The notes under the pieces were generated by a model. It did no database searches. It was given only the letters and a program-made list of their open reading frames with translations, and was not told the origin of the DNA. A program made the position numbers and the translations under genes. This document shows, piece by piece, positions 47,150 through 60,154 of a stretch of DNA of 64,000 nt. Source of the stretch: Hetaerina americana (Eukaryota > Arthropoda > Insecta > Odonata > Calopterygidae). The DNA lies in assembly GCA_022747635.1 (NCBI GenBank), contig JAKTNV010000089.1, positions 248,001 through 312,000 of the forward strand, read 5' to 3'. Every line of letters starts with the position of its first letter. The first letter of the stretch is position 1.

Positions 47150-50100
47150 ACCTAATTTCATGTGGTAAAATATCTTGGCTGAATCGACGACTGTTTTTTG
47201 GAATGGAGCATTGCACATCTCAAATCTAATCTCACATTTACATCGCTATGCAATGCATTGTATCACCCGAGGGGTCGGCGATCTCGCCAAGACTTCGAGC
47301 AATATTTGTGATGACGTCGCAGTATCACGAAAGTTATATTGAAAACTCTCTTCGCCCTTTCCCCTTCGAAACCATTCTCCGAGGCGGACAGCACGCGTTG
47401 AAATGGCCAGAATTTGGGCATTTGCTGCCGACGCGATGCTTCCCAGTGGGAACACCGGCGCCAATTAAACGGGTTCACGGGGGACAATGTAGCGGGAGGG
47501 TGCAGAGGGGGGGGAGAAAAGAGTAGAGGTGTGGGATTGGAGGGGGGGGGTTGATGTATCGCACAATGGATAAGTGAGGGTAGGTCAGCGTCGTGTTGGC
47601 CCAAGCGTCCTTCCCCTCGTTTTCCACTACCCCCCCCCCCCGCCTCCTGAATAGAGAGCGCTGAGAACACGCAGAACGTGTTGAAAAGTGACCCCCCACC
47701 GAAGCCCCAATTCCCTCCATTTTGATAGGGCAGAGTACCGTAAACGTAAGTATTGTGTGTGTGAAGTACGTCTCCTGTCGACTTTCTAGGCGGTGAATGC
47801 TTTCCGCAGAAACGGAAACGAAGAAAAATTACGTCGGTTTGGTCTCGAAAGAATTCTGTGAGCCTGTCAGCCTTCTTCTTCCTCCTTTTCTCATGTTATT
47901 TTCCATCAATAAAAATTGTCCTAGACGCATCACTGAAGGAATGAAAGACAGCCTTGAAACAACATGACTGAGGTGTCATAGCAGATTGGCAATTCTAGTG
48001 TGTACTGAATCTTTAATTCCTAAGAAGTTCCCTCCTTGCATTAATATTCCATTCGTTTTCTTATATAAGTAGCATCGTAAGGTTCATCCATTCCTACTAG
48101 TCCTACCTACCATTCATACCCACTCTGTGTAGGACTTGCAGTAATTAAAGTGCTATTTAATAATTTTAAATTAGTGTGAGGAAAGCGTCACTAGAATATT
48201 AATGTAATCTTGTTAGGGTCATGTATAAATTAAAATGCTTTCTTAACTTCATATCATTTATTTTATCAAAATCAATCAAGTATTTTGCAGGTTCAATGGC
48301 TGTGCCAAAGCCATATTCTATTGGTGTTCAGGCGCGGGTGTTTAAAATTATTTTAATTTTTACCTCGATACATTTCTAAATTGGGGAAGGTCGAAAGTGA
48401 AAATCGAAAGTGAAAAAAATAAGACGTTTCAAATACCATGCCGATTTACGGTTCTGGGTTCCAACTAACTAGTTATTTTTAGAAGACGTCCAAAGAAATT
48501 CGCGTTTTGAAAATAGGAATCAGTTGAAAATAAAATCCTTTAAAGGTTCGGGGAAATTTTTCCTTTTTTAACGCATTTATTCGTCATCCTACATCCATCT
48601 TTTCAGCCGAATGGCTCCGATAGAGTTTCAAGATAAACTTATTACTCCTCTTCCTTGAAATTAATGTGTTTGCCGCTAGGATCAAGGCAAACACGTCTAC
48701 CCAGAGCAAATATACAGAGGAAATGCATACTTTCCGTTTGGACAGGTTATTGCGTAGGCATGCTGCCATATGTTGGGACTGAGGGTTTTCCTAGAACTAG
48801 CATGATGAAAGCCCTTGAATGAAGAAAGTTCCTTGTTCCGGAATTTATACAAGACGTGTTTGCTCCAATTATTTAAGCTAAACATAAATTTGTATATAAT
48901 TTGTTTTAAGCGTACTCTTAAGTTATTTTCACGCGTACAAATTAAATTTATACTCTTCCGTGTAATGTCATCAGTTTGAATTATCTTATTCTTTTACGAG
49001 TACAAGACCAGTACCTTTTACGAGTACACCATTTGACTTACGGAATATTTTGGTTCTACACAATTATTATTTCTACTCCTCAGTTTTCACTTGTTATCTA
49101 ATTTCACTGTACCCCTATGACTTGATTTAATTATGAATTCCGAAAAAGAATCAAGCCCCCTAAATATAATTATGTTCTTATCCAGTGTTTTCATTAAATG
49201 AATGATAATATACAAACAAGATTAGAGAACTTTGAGATACATATAATTCTAAAAGGTTTTGATGCAAATTGTGTTTCATATCGCAGAGTTGTTGTGAGCA
49301 TTGTATTTTGACGACAAATGTAGAATTTCCATTTGCATACAAGGTCAAGGATCCCTTGGCCTCTACGTTTTCAATATCGATGTACGCTCGGTATCGCGAC
49401 ATTGAATCGCGCGGGCTTAGCGAAATTCACGCTGTCCAAAGACCTGAGCCATTCTCGAAACTTAAAATTAATACGCTTCCCGAGAAGGTCTGTACAAATA
49501 TAAACAAAGTTGAATGAATTCGAGGACCGTCACCCGCGTTTCTTTAGGGTGAAAGTGAGGCTGGTGCTCGCGGGGTAGTTTTAAATTTTTAAAACACCCG
49601 GAATCGGTGCAATTATCGCCGCAGCCCTCTCCGAAAACTTTCGTTCCAAATTATTACGCTCTCGCGTTCCCTGGGGGCTCGGCACTCGTCTGTACATTGC
49701 CCCCCCCTATCCAAAAAAAAGGATGCAAGCCACACGGCACTCGACGAATAAAAATATGTGGGCGGGAAATCTTCCCTCTTCTACCGCAAACACATTCGCT
49801 TGCCTTCCGCGGAGAAAGAGAAAAATGCTTCAATTTTTTTTCAACTCTCTTTTTTTTCCCGTCGTCTCCGAGGGGGATGGGGGTCGGGGTACGCTCTCGA
49901 GACGCCCTGGTGAACCGCTTACAATGCTTACAAAGACCCTCTTTGTCACCCCCGTGTGCGCGCATATCCGGCACGTACACTTAACCGTCGGGGCTCGAAC
50001 TCGGTCGAGCAAGCTTTTTCACCCCGGGCGACCCTACGTCCTCCACCTCGTTTTTAACTCCGCTGCGACATATATTTTTCCGAGAAACGTAATTGGTCTT

Positions 50101-52035
50101 GTTTTTGTTTAATAGATAAGACAAATCAGCAGGAAATTATGTTCCAGCGGGACATGCTTGGGTACCTAGTCCATTAAAACCTGCCCTGGAATACGGACGG
50201 TGAGATAATACCTGCAAAAAAAGGTCTGAGTAGTATCAATCCGATACTGTAGGATTTAAATCACAGAGGAATACATTTATTTGTATCAGACGTGATTTTT
50301 TTTAAACAGGAATGTCGTTGGCCGCAAATATGAATTCTTATATTTAGATCGCATGATTGCAGTATCCATTTTATATTTTATTTGAAGACAACAGTGACCA
50401 GGAATATATTTTTTTGGAATACAAATAGAAGGAAGTGTTTTAATGGCTTTTTTTCGTTTTTGCTAAATGCTTTAAAATTGTTATTTTGAGCGAAAGAGTC
50501 GGAAGCCATACCCGAAAATTTTGCAGTGATTGTGAAGTCCTTTCTTATTCACTACTGCACATATTTTGCACAATTTACTACAATATTTACTTTATTTTAA
50601 AACAATATTTACTGCACATCACCCTGAATGAATAAGGCAAAGGCTATTAAGGATTTTTTATGTCTACTTTGTATAAGTGTTTAACCTTATTGTGCCTGCG
50701 CTCGACGCGAACGTTGCATGTTTTATGCATATTAACATTTTAACCAACTGTCATCACCTCATTACCTCAGTAACGGCGATGAAGGAAATGAGCGATTATG
50801 AAGTTTTCATGTTGGTGAGTTCACAACATTATTAATATTGTGCATTCGATCCATGATTTAAATAAAGTTTGGTCGCGCGACTCGCCGTAAAATCCGCGTG
50901 CTTAAATTTCCTTCGATTTCTTATTTAAATCGTGGCGTTGTCTTCCCCTTGGAAATAATTCCCTTTGCTGAAAGAGTGAATAAGATACTGAGTAGTTTTT
51001 TCGCCTCCGTGAAGAAATCACTCCCTTCATTGGATCGAAAGAGCGCGTTGGTTTCCTCGGCTAACTGGATTAAAGGGAATGGGGAGCTTCGTCTCGATTG
51101 CGGAGAGCACATCGCCCGGAGGGACTTCCACTTTTTTTGTCGCAAGGAAAAAGAGATTTGAGGACGTGGAATAAATTAGAAATAATTGGCTGCCGCATGG
51201 CTGTTACTCGCTCTCGTATTATGCACATATATTTTACATTGCATTATTGTTAATATTCTTGCGAAGGCATGTTCGTCATAGGGAAATATTTTCTTCGTTT
51301 TCAAGACAATTAAAACTCGACTTTCATAAAATAAGAGGTAAAGGGGCGATCATGATAATGAGGCCAGTTCCCAAGCCAAATAAATACAGTCAATAAATTC
51401 TACGAAATGATTTTTTTTGCAATCAATTGGTGACGACATTCTCGTGGTGGTATAATATAAGGTATAGAAATCAATAAAGAGTGAATCGCGGTTGGCGCAA
51501 GTTGCTCCTCTACTACCACTGTTTAAAAGTCTTTAAGGCTCATCATTTAAGGAATTTTGTCGTGAATTTACTTCCATAAATACCTCAACGTCATTAACAC
51601 CGTAATTTTTGATCAAAATTTTATTTACTAATATGCTAACGCCGGACAGTTTTTATTTTGTGATTTAATTAAGCGGTAAATCCTCCATACCTTTCTAAAT
51701 TTGGCTACGATATTGGAATTCTTGTAATCTGTGTATTTGCCTTAAACTGCCTTACCTTAAACGGTATAATACCGATAATAATAACAACCATAATTTGGAA
51801 TCCCCTAAAAGTTGATGGCATGTGGTTATGAGTTTTCACATTAAGGAGAGTATTTTTTTATTTATCTAAATTAATACCCACAGATAACATAAGATAATAA
51901 CGTAAGATAGCAAGCATATTAATTTTACACCATTTTCACATCTATCAACGAGATTACTTTATTATCATTCAATTGTTACAATGATTCTGACATAAACGCA
52001 GCCTGACCGGAATCGAACCATAGTTATTTCACTCC
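47150..52035. other. Spacer with CpG-rich patches, no gene called
   Basis: CpG-rich patches at 47250-47720 (C run 47630-47641) and 49590-50060 carry overlapping chance frames on both strands. The rest is AT-rich. No convincing exon. Either patch could be a promoter of a neighbouring gene, but I see no core promoter element. Confidence 0.35.
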
Positions 52036-52039
52036 CTCG

Positions 52040-52345
52040 GCGCATGTAAATAACACAAGAACTGAGGATGGTGGAAACGTACTTGGACAGCGTAGAAGAC
52101 AAGCGTAAGAGTATTGAGTCGGACCGGGAAAGCTAGAAATTTTTTTAGGAGAAAATTCGAATATAGTGCATAAAAAGTGGATAGAAGAGATAATTGAGAC
52201 GCAAAGGGATGTTTAAGTTTGTTATGGATGGGAGAAGGTTTGGAGAAGAGAGAAATAGAGGGAACAGACAAATTGGGTGATATGGAGAGGATTGATACTA
52301 TAAAAAGCAAGATGAAGGAATAGGGCGAATGAAAAATTGGCAAAA
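52040..52345 (+). mobile_element. Possible decayed LINE 3' fragment
   Basis: Purine-rich remnant with WMGEGLEKREIEGTDK followed by MERIDTIKSKMKE, reminiscent of the LINE C-terminus (LGKRGKGRN..EMLDGMKGG). Very diverged. Confidence 0.35.
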
Positions 52346-54630
52346 TGCATACAGTTAATTGTTAAAAATGAGTGAGATCAATTGAAAGGATGTTCAGTAA
52401 TATTCAAGGACCATCTAAGCCTTTGTTCATACGTCGTGCACCGCTCGTAACGACGGGACTTAGTACTTTTATCAACCGGGAGAGTCACTTGGAATGTTTG
52501 CATATTAAATCAAATTGTGGCTTACAGTTTCGCGTGTGCACACAGCGAGGACGGCCCGCGAAATGTTTGAGCACACGGCCAGTTCTCTCGTGGGAATATT
52601 AAACGAAAGCAGCATTGTCTTTTTCGGTAGGTAGGCAATTTGATCCCCCCACTCCAAATCCTCCTTCGTTGTGCATCATCTCGGGATTTCAAAATATTCT
52701 CAGAGGCAAAGGTTGGTTGCAGTCCTTTAGAAGCGTTTTAATCAAATCCTCGATGAATATATTCTCCCTTCCCCTTTCATGCCACCCTGAGAGCGAACGA
52801 CGCCGCCTTTGTTTCGCGCGAGCGTTCTTTTATCCCTCGGTAAGGAGAGGGAGACGGAGAGAGAGAGAGATACGAGGGAGACGGCGGGAATAAATGAAAC
52901 GGAGCTCTTTTCGGAGAGGAGACGATGTCGTCCTCGGTGCGAAGCCCATTTGCGCAAACTAATTTCCTCGCCATGCCCACCCGCCTTCCCTCTCTTTCCA
53001 CAGCGTGGACGCGGGGGTGGTTTCCCAATCTCGTACACTGCACGCGCGCACGCGAGCGGAACGAATACGGGAACTCGTTGTTTTCTGCCCACCATTCCAC
53101 GGAACTTGGCGGGATCGAAAAAACATTTTGCATGCGCAATAACCCCCATTCCTCCCCTCTCCCCCTTCCACTCCCCCCCCCCCGTGGTTGATCTGCCCTC
53201 ACATTTTTCAATTAACTACCCGTTTATAGTCTCGTGCCTCCGCCCGCCGAGTTAGTGCCAGTTGGCTTAAGTCGTCGGTATAATCCTCTACGGTGTTGAC
53301 GGGTTATGGTTCCCTGATCCTTTATGTAGGAGACAGTCCCTGTAGTAAAAAAAGGGTCAAAGGAGAGGATACGTCCTTTGTGAAACCTTCTCGCTTCCTC
53401 CTTTCCGAGTTCCTAAATTGGGGTGAAAGGGTCATCGCATGACATCACCTGGACCCCCTCTCCTGTAGCCCGTGTTTCTATCTTTTGTTAGGTTTCCATA
53501 ATTCGAACAATTGCATGTTTATTTTGCTGTGTTAGGCTTTCTATAAGGCTTGTCTCCGAGAGGGCAATGTGAGTAACCGGGAAAGATAAGCAGCACATAC
53601 TTTAAATGTTTGATGTTCCACGTCTGCTGTGGAAATACCTGTCAAACACCCTATCGTGGCTTGCAGGATACCATGTGCTCGAGATGTAGAAGTAATTAGG
53701 ATGCACGGAATGAAAAGGGATACTGGCATCGGAAAATTTTATTTGATTCTCTTTAAATATCTCGGTGGAATTTTCGGAATCTAGGAATTTCCGGGATGAT
53801 CAGAGAATTGAGGTACGAATCCAGAAGACATACATTTCGAGGTCGATCCATTTTGCATCGATTCTTTTTTTGCCGTTTCCAGGGTGCGCTGCGGTAAGTA
53901 GAGGCTTCAACCGAGTAAGTAAGATCCCGCGACTAGAATTTGAAGGCTGCCAGCTGCATCAGAATGCCGGAGAGGAAAAGGCGGGGGAGGGGGGGGGGAA
54001 GAAAAATTGAATGAGATTTGGATCTCGGGATCAGACCCGTCGTCTCAATCCACGCCCTTAGTGCTCGCGAGAAGAGGGGACGAAACGTACGAAAGAGCCA
54101 TTATGAAATAAAATATTGAGTTTTTTTCTTCATGCACGTATGCTCGCAATTTTTTTATGGCGTGGTGACCCGGTGGTTGTTGACCTCGGATGCTTATGGG
54201 CGGCTCCCCCGGTGGTGGCTGTGACTCCGGAGACCTTCAGACGGACTGGAGCTGTGTTTTTTTTCCCCCGAGCGCCGCTTTATATTTTTCAAGGAAGCTT
54301 TGTGCCGGACGGGAACAGTCCGTTCGTTTCGGTCCGTCGCCGCGATCCTTCTCGGGGAGGTCCGCCCTGGGATAAAAGCTTGCAAAGCTCCCTTGGCATA
54401 TTTCATCTCTTTCTTGAGCCGAGACACAATTAATGACCTCAGACTTACACACGCGATAAGGAACAGGCATATCATTCATTTCTCTCCTTATGCACACTCC
54501 CTCGAGCCACCCAGAATCAAACTTTTTTTGAGTCGTAATAATTATTAGGAGGGGGTGATCGACAGACAAGAGTTAATCTGATAATCCTGAGTGTTTGTTG
54601 AGGAATTACGTAGATAGTAAGGAGGTTATT
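52346..54630. other. Spacer with a CpG-rich patch, no gene called
   Basis: 52780-53260 is CpG-rich with GAGAGA and C11 runs, and open frames occur on both strands, as expected for stop-poor GC-rich DNA. A second patch lies at 54160-54400. No recognisable protein. Confidence 0.35.
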
Positions 54631-54634
54631 TATG

Positions 54635-54680
54635 GAACGTGTGGAGAGAAACCCGGCGTCGGCATTTTGTCTACCGATAA
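54635..54680 (-). repeat. SINE family B fragment
   Basis: GAGAGAAACCCGGCGTCGGC is the reverse complement of the conserved GCCGACGCCGGGTTTCTC block of family B. About 40 bases are recognisable. Confidence 0.6.
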
Positions 54681-54684
54681 GGCT

Positions 54685-55875
54685 GTTAGGCACCCTGTTA
54701 TCTGAACATTGAACTCAAGAACGGGAAGCTAGCGCGTTATCCACCGCTATGACCTTTATCTCCATATATTATGGCTATTGCTTTCAAAAGCATCTCCATT
54801 TTATCGCTTTCCCTGTTATTTAATTTCACCACCAGCGCGCGCCCAGCTCTATTTTCTGAGACCCTCACAGGGCTCGTTCAGCGCTGTCATAAAACCAAGC
54901 AACTCCCGCTAAAATGCTCATTTATTTTTCTTTATTTTTCCAATTTTTTTATTTGTTCATTAAAATTATCTTGCTCTCTCGTCCCCAGGGTCAGGCAGTA
55001 CCTAAATAAGTTATTAAAATCCTCTGTCTCTATTACGAAAGTTTGCCAGTGGTATCAGATGAACTGGCCTCAGAGCGTGTGAATTCACACACCCAGGGTT
55101 GGCTTAGCCACATGTTCAGGGGCTCTTTTCTCATAACGGTCTATAGTTTCCCAAATAAATCAAATGATCACACAGCTCGCTTTTTCAGCTTTTCTAAAAT
55201 TTACCCTTGAGAGTTAAATGAGACCTGTGAGATCGGCCAAAACACGTTAGGTACACCATCCCAATTGAAACCTTGGATTTCAACTTTCGGATTGGCATGT
55301 CTACTAAATTATCCCAACGCCTTACGGTTAGTACAAGGTACGAAACCAAATCCATGAAATCCCATGTCAGAGATCATAGGTCATTGAATCATTATCCCAG
55401 GTTCACCGAGAAGCAATTGTCTTCGATAAACTCCCATCGATTGAAGGATTACGATATTTAAAGTCCCAAAATATGGATGATGGGAGAGGAAAAATGTTAA
55501 CTGTGATATTATAGTATTATTGTTTATCTCCCCTTCCTTTCTCCGTTTTTCCTGATAAAAATTCTACTTGTGATCTTTCTTGATGATCTCTGCTTATGAT
55601 AGCTTTTTATAGTTCGTGTTGATTTAATTTTTTAACGAAATTCCATTATACTCTCCAAACACACCTTCATAATTGATTCGGTTTTCAATGAGTTGGACCA
55701 TGAATATTCAGAGTATGGAATCAGTTCAAGACTTTTAGCAATTGCTTTCCATTTCGCGTACGGAAACTTAATAAATTCCTTTTTAAATATAATTTGACAT
55801 ACATATAGGATTTAAGAGCAATCGAATTTCGATATTAATACTGAATATTAGCTTCCATACTAAAAAGACCTTGTA
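54685..55875. other. AT-rich spacer, no gene seen
   Basis: Only short chance frames. Confidence 0.4.
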
Positions 55876-55884
55876 TTTTTCCGC

Positions 55885-55940
55885 AGATTCTTATTGTAAG
55901 GTACAACGCGTTTCACCGACTTGTGGCATCATCGGGTACA
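55885..55940 (-). ncRNA. Solo hammerhead-like unit with four-pair stem I
   Basis: Minus strand: GTAC, CCGATGA (core, U4 changed to C), T, GCC...GGT (short stem II), GAA, ACGCGT (stem III), T, GTAC. The flanking GTAC copies pair with each other to close stem I. The core change probably weakens catalysis. Confidence 0.45.
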
Positions 55941-55944
55941 AATT

Positions 55945-56425
55945 TACTTAACAAACTGTGCGAGAATACGCTCAGGACGGAGTGGGGGCGGGGAGGGGAA
56001 GGAGGGCCTGAGTCTATGGAAAAGTACACTCTTTTTAGTATGGTTATTAAATACATCCACGAAGTGAAGCCTGAAACAGTAAAATGCACTGACTATTTGG
56101 CTTACTGAAAAATAAATATCTTTAGTTACCTCAAAACTGAAAAAAAACATTTATAGCTAAGTTTGGATAGAAATAGACAAATATTTTCGCCTCGTACGGT
56201 CGAGTAGTCAGTCATAAAAAAGCCGTTCTGATCTCCACTCTGAATACTGCAGATCAAATACTCACCTTTCCAATAGGTCTGGCCTTACAAAGGTGCATAA
56301 TTTGTGTCTTCATGCTTTAAAGCAGTTAAACACATGGAATATTGTCCGAATATAACTCCATGAATTTCCCTATCCCCCGATTAAGGTTAAATTTTATCCA
56401 GTTTCGTTTTCAAAAGCCCGCTTGC
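55945..56425. other. Spacer, no gene seen
   Basis: No repeat or exon recognised. Confidence 0.4.
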
Positions 56426-56429
56426 CCCT

Positions 56430-57260
56430 CGTTGACACGACCCGTCCATATCACGCCGTCCTTGCCCTCACCCGCCGGCTCCCCTCGTTCTCGGCCCCTC
56501 CCTTGCCGCCCCTTTCCTTCCTTGTTCTTTCGCCAACATCGTCGCTCGCGAACGTTTCGCCCGCCCTCCGTCCCTCCTGCCGCGGCGTCCCTCCCTCCCG
56601 CCGTGGGTCGATCCGTCTGTGTGTGTACGAGGCCGAGGTGCAGGCAGGTACGCACGTATTGCTCCCGCACCCAGCCGCGTCCGGCCGACAGCCCCGTACA
56701 CGGTGGAGGCAGAGGGGAATACCGAGCGGGAGGAGTCGAGGGCGGGGCGGGCCGACGGAGGAGTCTGCGGGGGAAGGAAGGCGGTGGAAGTTAGCGGGAG
56801 ACGGGAGAGGTGTGTGTGCATGTGCGTTTGTGTGAGAGTCTTGGGTGAGCGCGGCAGTGGAGTGGATTCCAGGGAGAGAGGATAAGGGGGCGGGGGAGTG
56901 GAGAAGGTGGAAGCGGGGCGAGAAGAGGGAAACTCTCTCTCTCGAGAAGTGGTAAGGAGGGGCGAGGGTTGCAAGTGCCGAAAACCGGGTTCCCTCTCTT
57001 CCCCACACCCCCGAGCTCCCCCCCTTACACCCTCACTCCTCTCTCCGCCATTGTCACCTCTCTCTCTCTCTCGCGAGTGTCCCCGCCTATATCCTGGGGG
57101 CGGTGTGGTTTGCGTCTGGGGTCTCAAACGCAGGAGTTCCGCGGGACAAGCGCCGTCCTCCCGTCGTGGACCATCGGCGGCCTGCCTTTGCTTCCCCCAC
57201 GAGATATTGACCGTCAATGCGTGGAACTCGGCCATTATCGATCATTAGAGTTGACCGGGA
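56430..57260. promoter_or_regulatory. CpG-island-like region, candidate promoter or first exon
   Basis: This is the most GC- and CpG-rich stretch in the window. It is pyrimidine-rich before about 56600 and purine-rich from about 56700 to 56960. A GC-box-like GGCGGGGCGG lies at 56741-56750 and a donor-like GCAG|GTACGC at 56647/56648. Very long frames on both strands (up to 255 codons, minus) are low-complexity and not protein-like. The pattern suits a transcription start region with a non-coding first exon, but no TATA, initiator or downstream exon was identified. Confidence 0.4.
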
Positions 57261-57264
57261 TCAA

Positions 57265-60065
57265 GCTCACCTGAACCACATCGGTAATTCGCTTTGAAGG
57301 TGTTGTAATTGGGTGTAACATGCGATCCGTAGTTCATATCCCGCTCAAGTCAAATTACGTCGACGCCGTAATGCACGTCGCCGTGTCCGGCTTCACAACC
57401 GAAGAGAAATTTTAAGATTTCTCTGTGGGGTGTATAAGTGCTTATATCGATTGTAAATCTTACCTTCTTCCCATAACGCTTGATATGAATATGCGTTTTT
57501 CTCTACACATGAAAGCAGATACGAGTACCTAACGTGTGACTCGCTTAAAATAAGGTATTTAACTCGTAATTCTATTGTGTGTAACTAATGGGGTTTTTCG
57601 AGAACATACCCCGGTATGTTTATACTCGAAATACATAATTTACACGGCGGAGGCGAGGAGTGTAAATATTTCTTAAATTGAATGATGTGACAAGTATAAA
57701 ATTAATACTCAATCATGGTCACATTCTCTCTCTCGAAGGACAAGTAGTTTTTTAATGGTAGTATACCGGTTTCTTTAGAATTTAGCTGGACAAAAAGACT
57801 TTAGAATATTGAAATTGTAATTGCATGTCCAAAAAGTTTACTGTTGCGGATTAAGTGCCCTCTGAGCGATATCGATCCTCATGGATACAAATCACTAACG
57901 TGTACGTATTTTCGAAAATTGTTCCTTGGGTCAACGCTCTACCAATAAGTAGAGCGTTGGTATGTATCTCTATGCCTCACTGTGTAAGATGTATCTCCGT
58001 GCCTCACTATTGCTTCGCATGCATTCAGGTAGTAAAGGGTTCGGGGTCTCGCTGCGAGGGTTTTGGCAACGATCACTTGGTTTCAAAACCGCTGACCGAT
58101 GTATTCTGTTCAACGTAGTTCATTTCAAAGCAGGAGGGGAGCATTTCTCTTCAGATCACTTTCCGAATCGTCTGTCCTCCATCCCTATACAGCCATCAGC
58201 ATACCCTATTAAAAATAATAAACCCGTAAGTAGCGACTTAGTGTGAGACATAGTACGTATTTTTGTTTCGCGGTAACTTAAGTGGTACTTTGGTGAACTC
58301 ATGTGAGAAGTACTTCTAATTCTTTACAAGTGTAGTGTCCATATCGGAGGCGGTTTCCAGGCCCGAAACTTTTGTTAGGTCGGTGAGGAGCTCATCTGGT
58401 CAAGAGCTTCGGTAGAATATCATAGTGATCGTTCTTTCCCCTGTCGAGGTCAAGCACCTCGTCTAGGAACGTGGATGAGGGATAATGAGTGGGAGTCAAG
58501 GAGAATAATGAAGTGGAGACCACTGGGAACGGATAGCAATGCGGGTACAAATTCTAAATCTAAACCTTCTATGAGAGGCTCATGAACTTGCTGAAATGTT
58601 CTCCATATTAATTGTTGCCATTGGAAGCCGTAATTCTTTCAACCTTGAGTTAGGCCAAAACTTTTATTTATTTATTAATTTCCAAAATATGCAAAATGAT
58701 GCAAAATATCGGTCCCTTTTATGATTTGTCATGTATCCTCCTCCAATACATTGATAAATGTTGCAATATGTTATATATTTTTTGAAACGCCGCCACTTTG
58801 ACAAAGAAAACAAGTTATAATAAGTAAGGGCGTTTACCTTGTGTATCACTCCACGTGTGTGCAAAGTTCCAACATACCGTGTTGTCGTGCGGAAGAATAA
58901 TATATATGGTCTCATATATATTTATTAGGAGGATTAAGCCTAAGCCCACACGCTGAAAATACTCTACAAGGTTAATTATAATTATTAGAGTAATGGAATT
59001 TTCTCAGGTCTTGAGGTCCTATTTAGACTGACTGTGATATTTACCTAGTTTCTCTGAGTAGAGAAGTATTCACCCAACTGTAAACCTCAGAGTTTAAGTG
59101 TCAGTAAGCGGGAATTAAGTTATTCAAAATTACGATAGACTTTTCATCAAATTCCTCCCGAGCAAGATGCATTAATTGAGGAAAGTATGCAGAGATTCTC
59201 GATGCTTGCTAATGCATGAAAGAAGTGGAAATTTAAATGGAAAAAGTATAAAAGTACTGAGGACATCTGGAGGAGAGTAAAGTTAACATAATATGTCAAC
59301 GTTTAAAAAGGAAAGATGCGCAGCGCATTTAAATAAACAAAATGTTGAAATATTATAATGGGACCACGTGTTATGCGATTCGGAAATTTGGCAGTGAGGA
59401 GGATGAGGAAGGTTTGACAAACAGACCTTTGATATGGGGTTGAGGAGAGGATGCAGGAATTTCGTCGGAAAGAGGGAACGGCTTTTGGTGAAGGTGAAGG
59501 GAAAGGCGAAGACGGATGTGGAAGCGGGGATGATGTTAGTGAGGGTAATCCGGAGAGAGAAGGGAAAAAGTGACTGGGGAAATATTGAGTGGCAGAGAGG
59601 TTTTTAAAATTGGCGCATAGGGGAAAATTTTGGAGAAACAGATTAAAGGAAGACAGTGGGCATTTTGAATGGCGTGGTAGAACGTATGAATATGAGGAAA
59701 GAAATAGGGTAAACAAAACGGAGTGTTTTGGGGAGATATTGTTCACAAGCTCTCTTTATAAGTAATAATTATCGACGAGAAAGCGGTGGAATATTAAGTT
59801 CTCACGGAAAGGGAAGAAATGGAGTGACCATTTTGGATGAAATTGTAATATGGTATTTTGAAGTTGAAGTCAGCTGTGGAGGAGAAAAAGGTTATTCGCA
59901 AAAGTACGAGAAGTTGATGCGGTAGGCGAACGGCAGCGTAGTTCGTTTGGTCGCTGTTAAGTTTTTAAGTGACAGAGAAAGAATCTGTAAAAACATCGAT
60001 GATTAATTGTATATTTTTGACATAGCATACGTTTATGTTTTTCGCATAAAAAGAAAGCAGGAATC
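57265..60065. other. Spacer, no gene seen
   Basis: Contains a small hairpin with 11-bp arms at 57932-57960 (CAACGCTCTAC/GTAGAGCGTTG), followed by two near-copies of GTATCTCTATGCCTCACT. A purine-rich stretch at 59390-59720 may be decayed repeat. Nothing else recognised. Confidence 0.35.
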
Positions 60066-60071
60066 GGAATG

Positions 60072-60152
60072 TTTTTTTTTTAAATCGCCAAAGTAGGATT
60101 CGAACCCGGTGCCGTAGCGTGGTAAGCCAGCTACATCCGTCGCATCAATCCA
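60072..60152 (-). repeat. tRNA-like sequence followed by an A-run
   Basis: On the minus strand GATGTAGCTGGCTTACCACG and CACCGGGTTCGAATCCTACT give A-box- and B-box-like parts. A run of about ten A follows at 60081-60072. The head-plus-A-tail layout suggests a short SINE or retro-tRNA and not a tRNA gene. Confidence 0.45.
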
Positions 60153-60154
60153 AG

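Noticed and set aside
51990..52030. tRNA-like ACCGGAATCGAACCA
   Set aside because: Only a B-box-like match; no A box, arms or family copies seen.
52742..53255. Overlapping 135-148 codon frames
   Set aside because: GC-rich stop-poor DNA with GAGA and poly-C runs; no domain and no splice context.
56451..57248. Open frames up to 255 codons on both strands
   Set aside because: All lie in CpG-rich, stop-poor sequence, are low-complexity (Arg/Gly/Pro/Ser) and overlap one another in several frames.
59303..59746. 147-codon minus-strand frame
   Set aside because: Pyrimidine-rich low-complexity shadow; possibly decayed LINE on the plus strand, but too diverged to call.
60087..60152. Functional tRNA gene on the minus strand
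   Set aside because: A and B boxes are visible, but a good acceptor stem is not and an A-run follows, as in retroposed copies.
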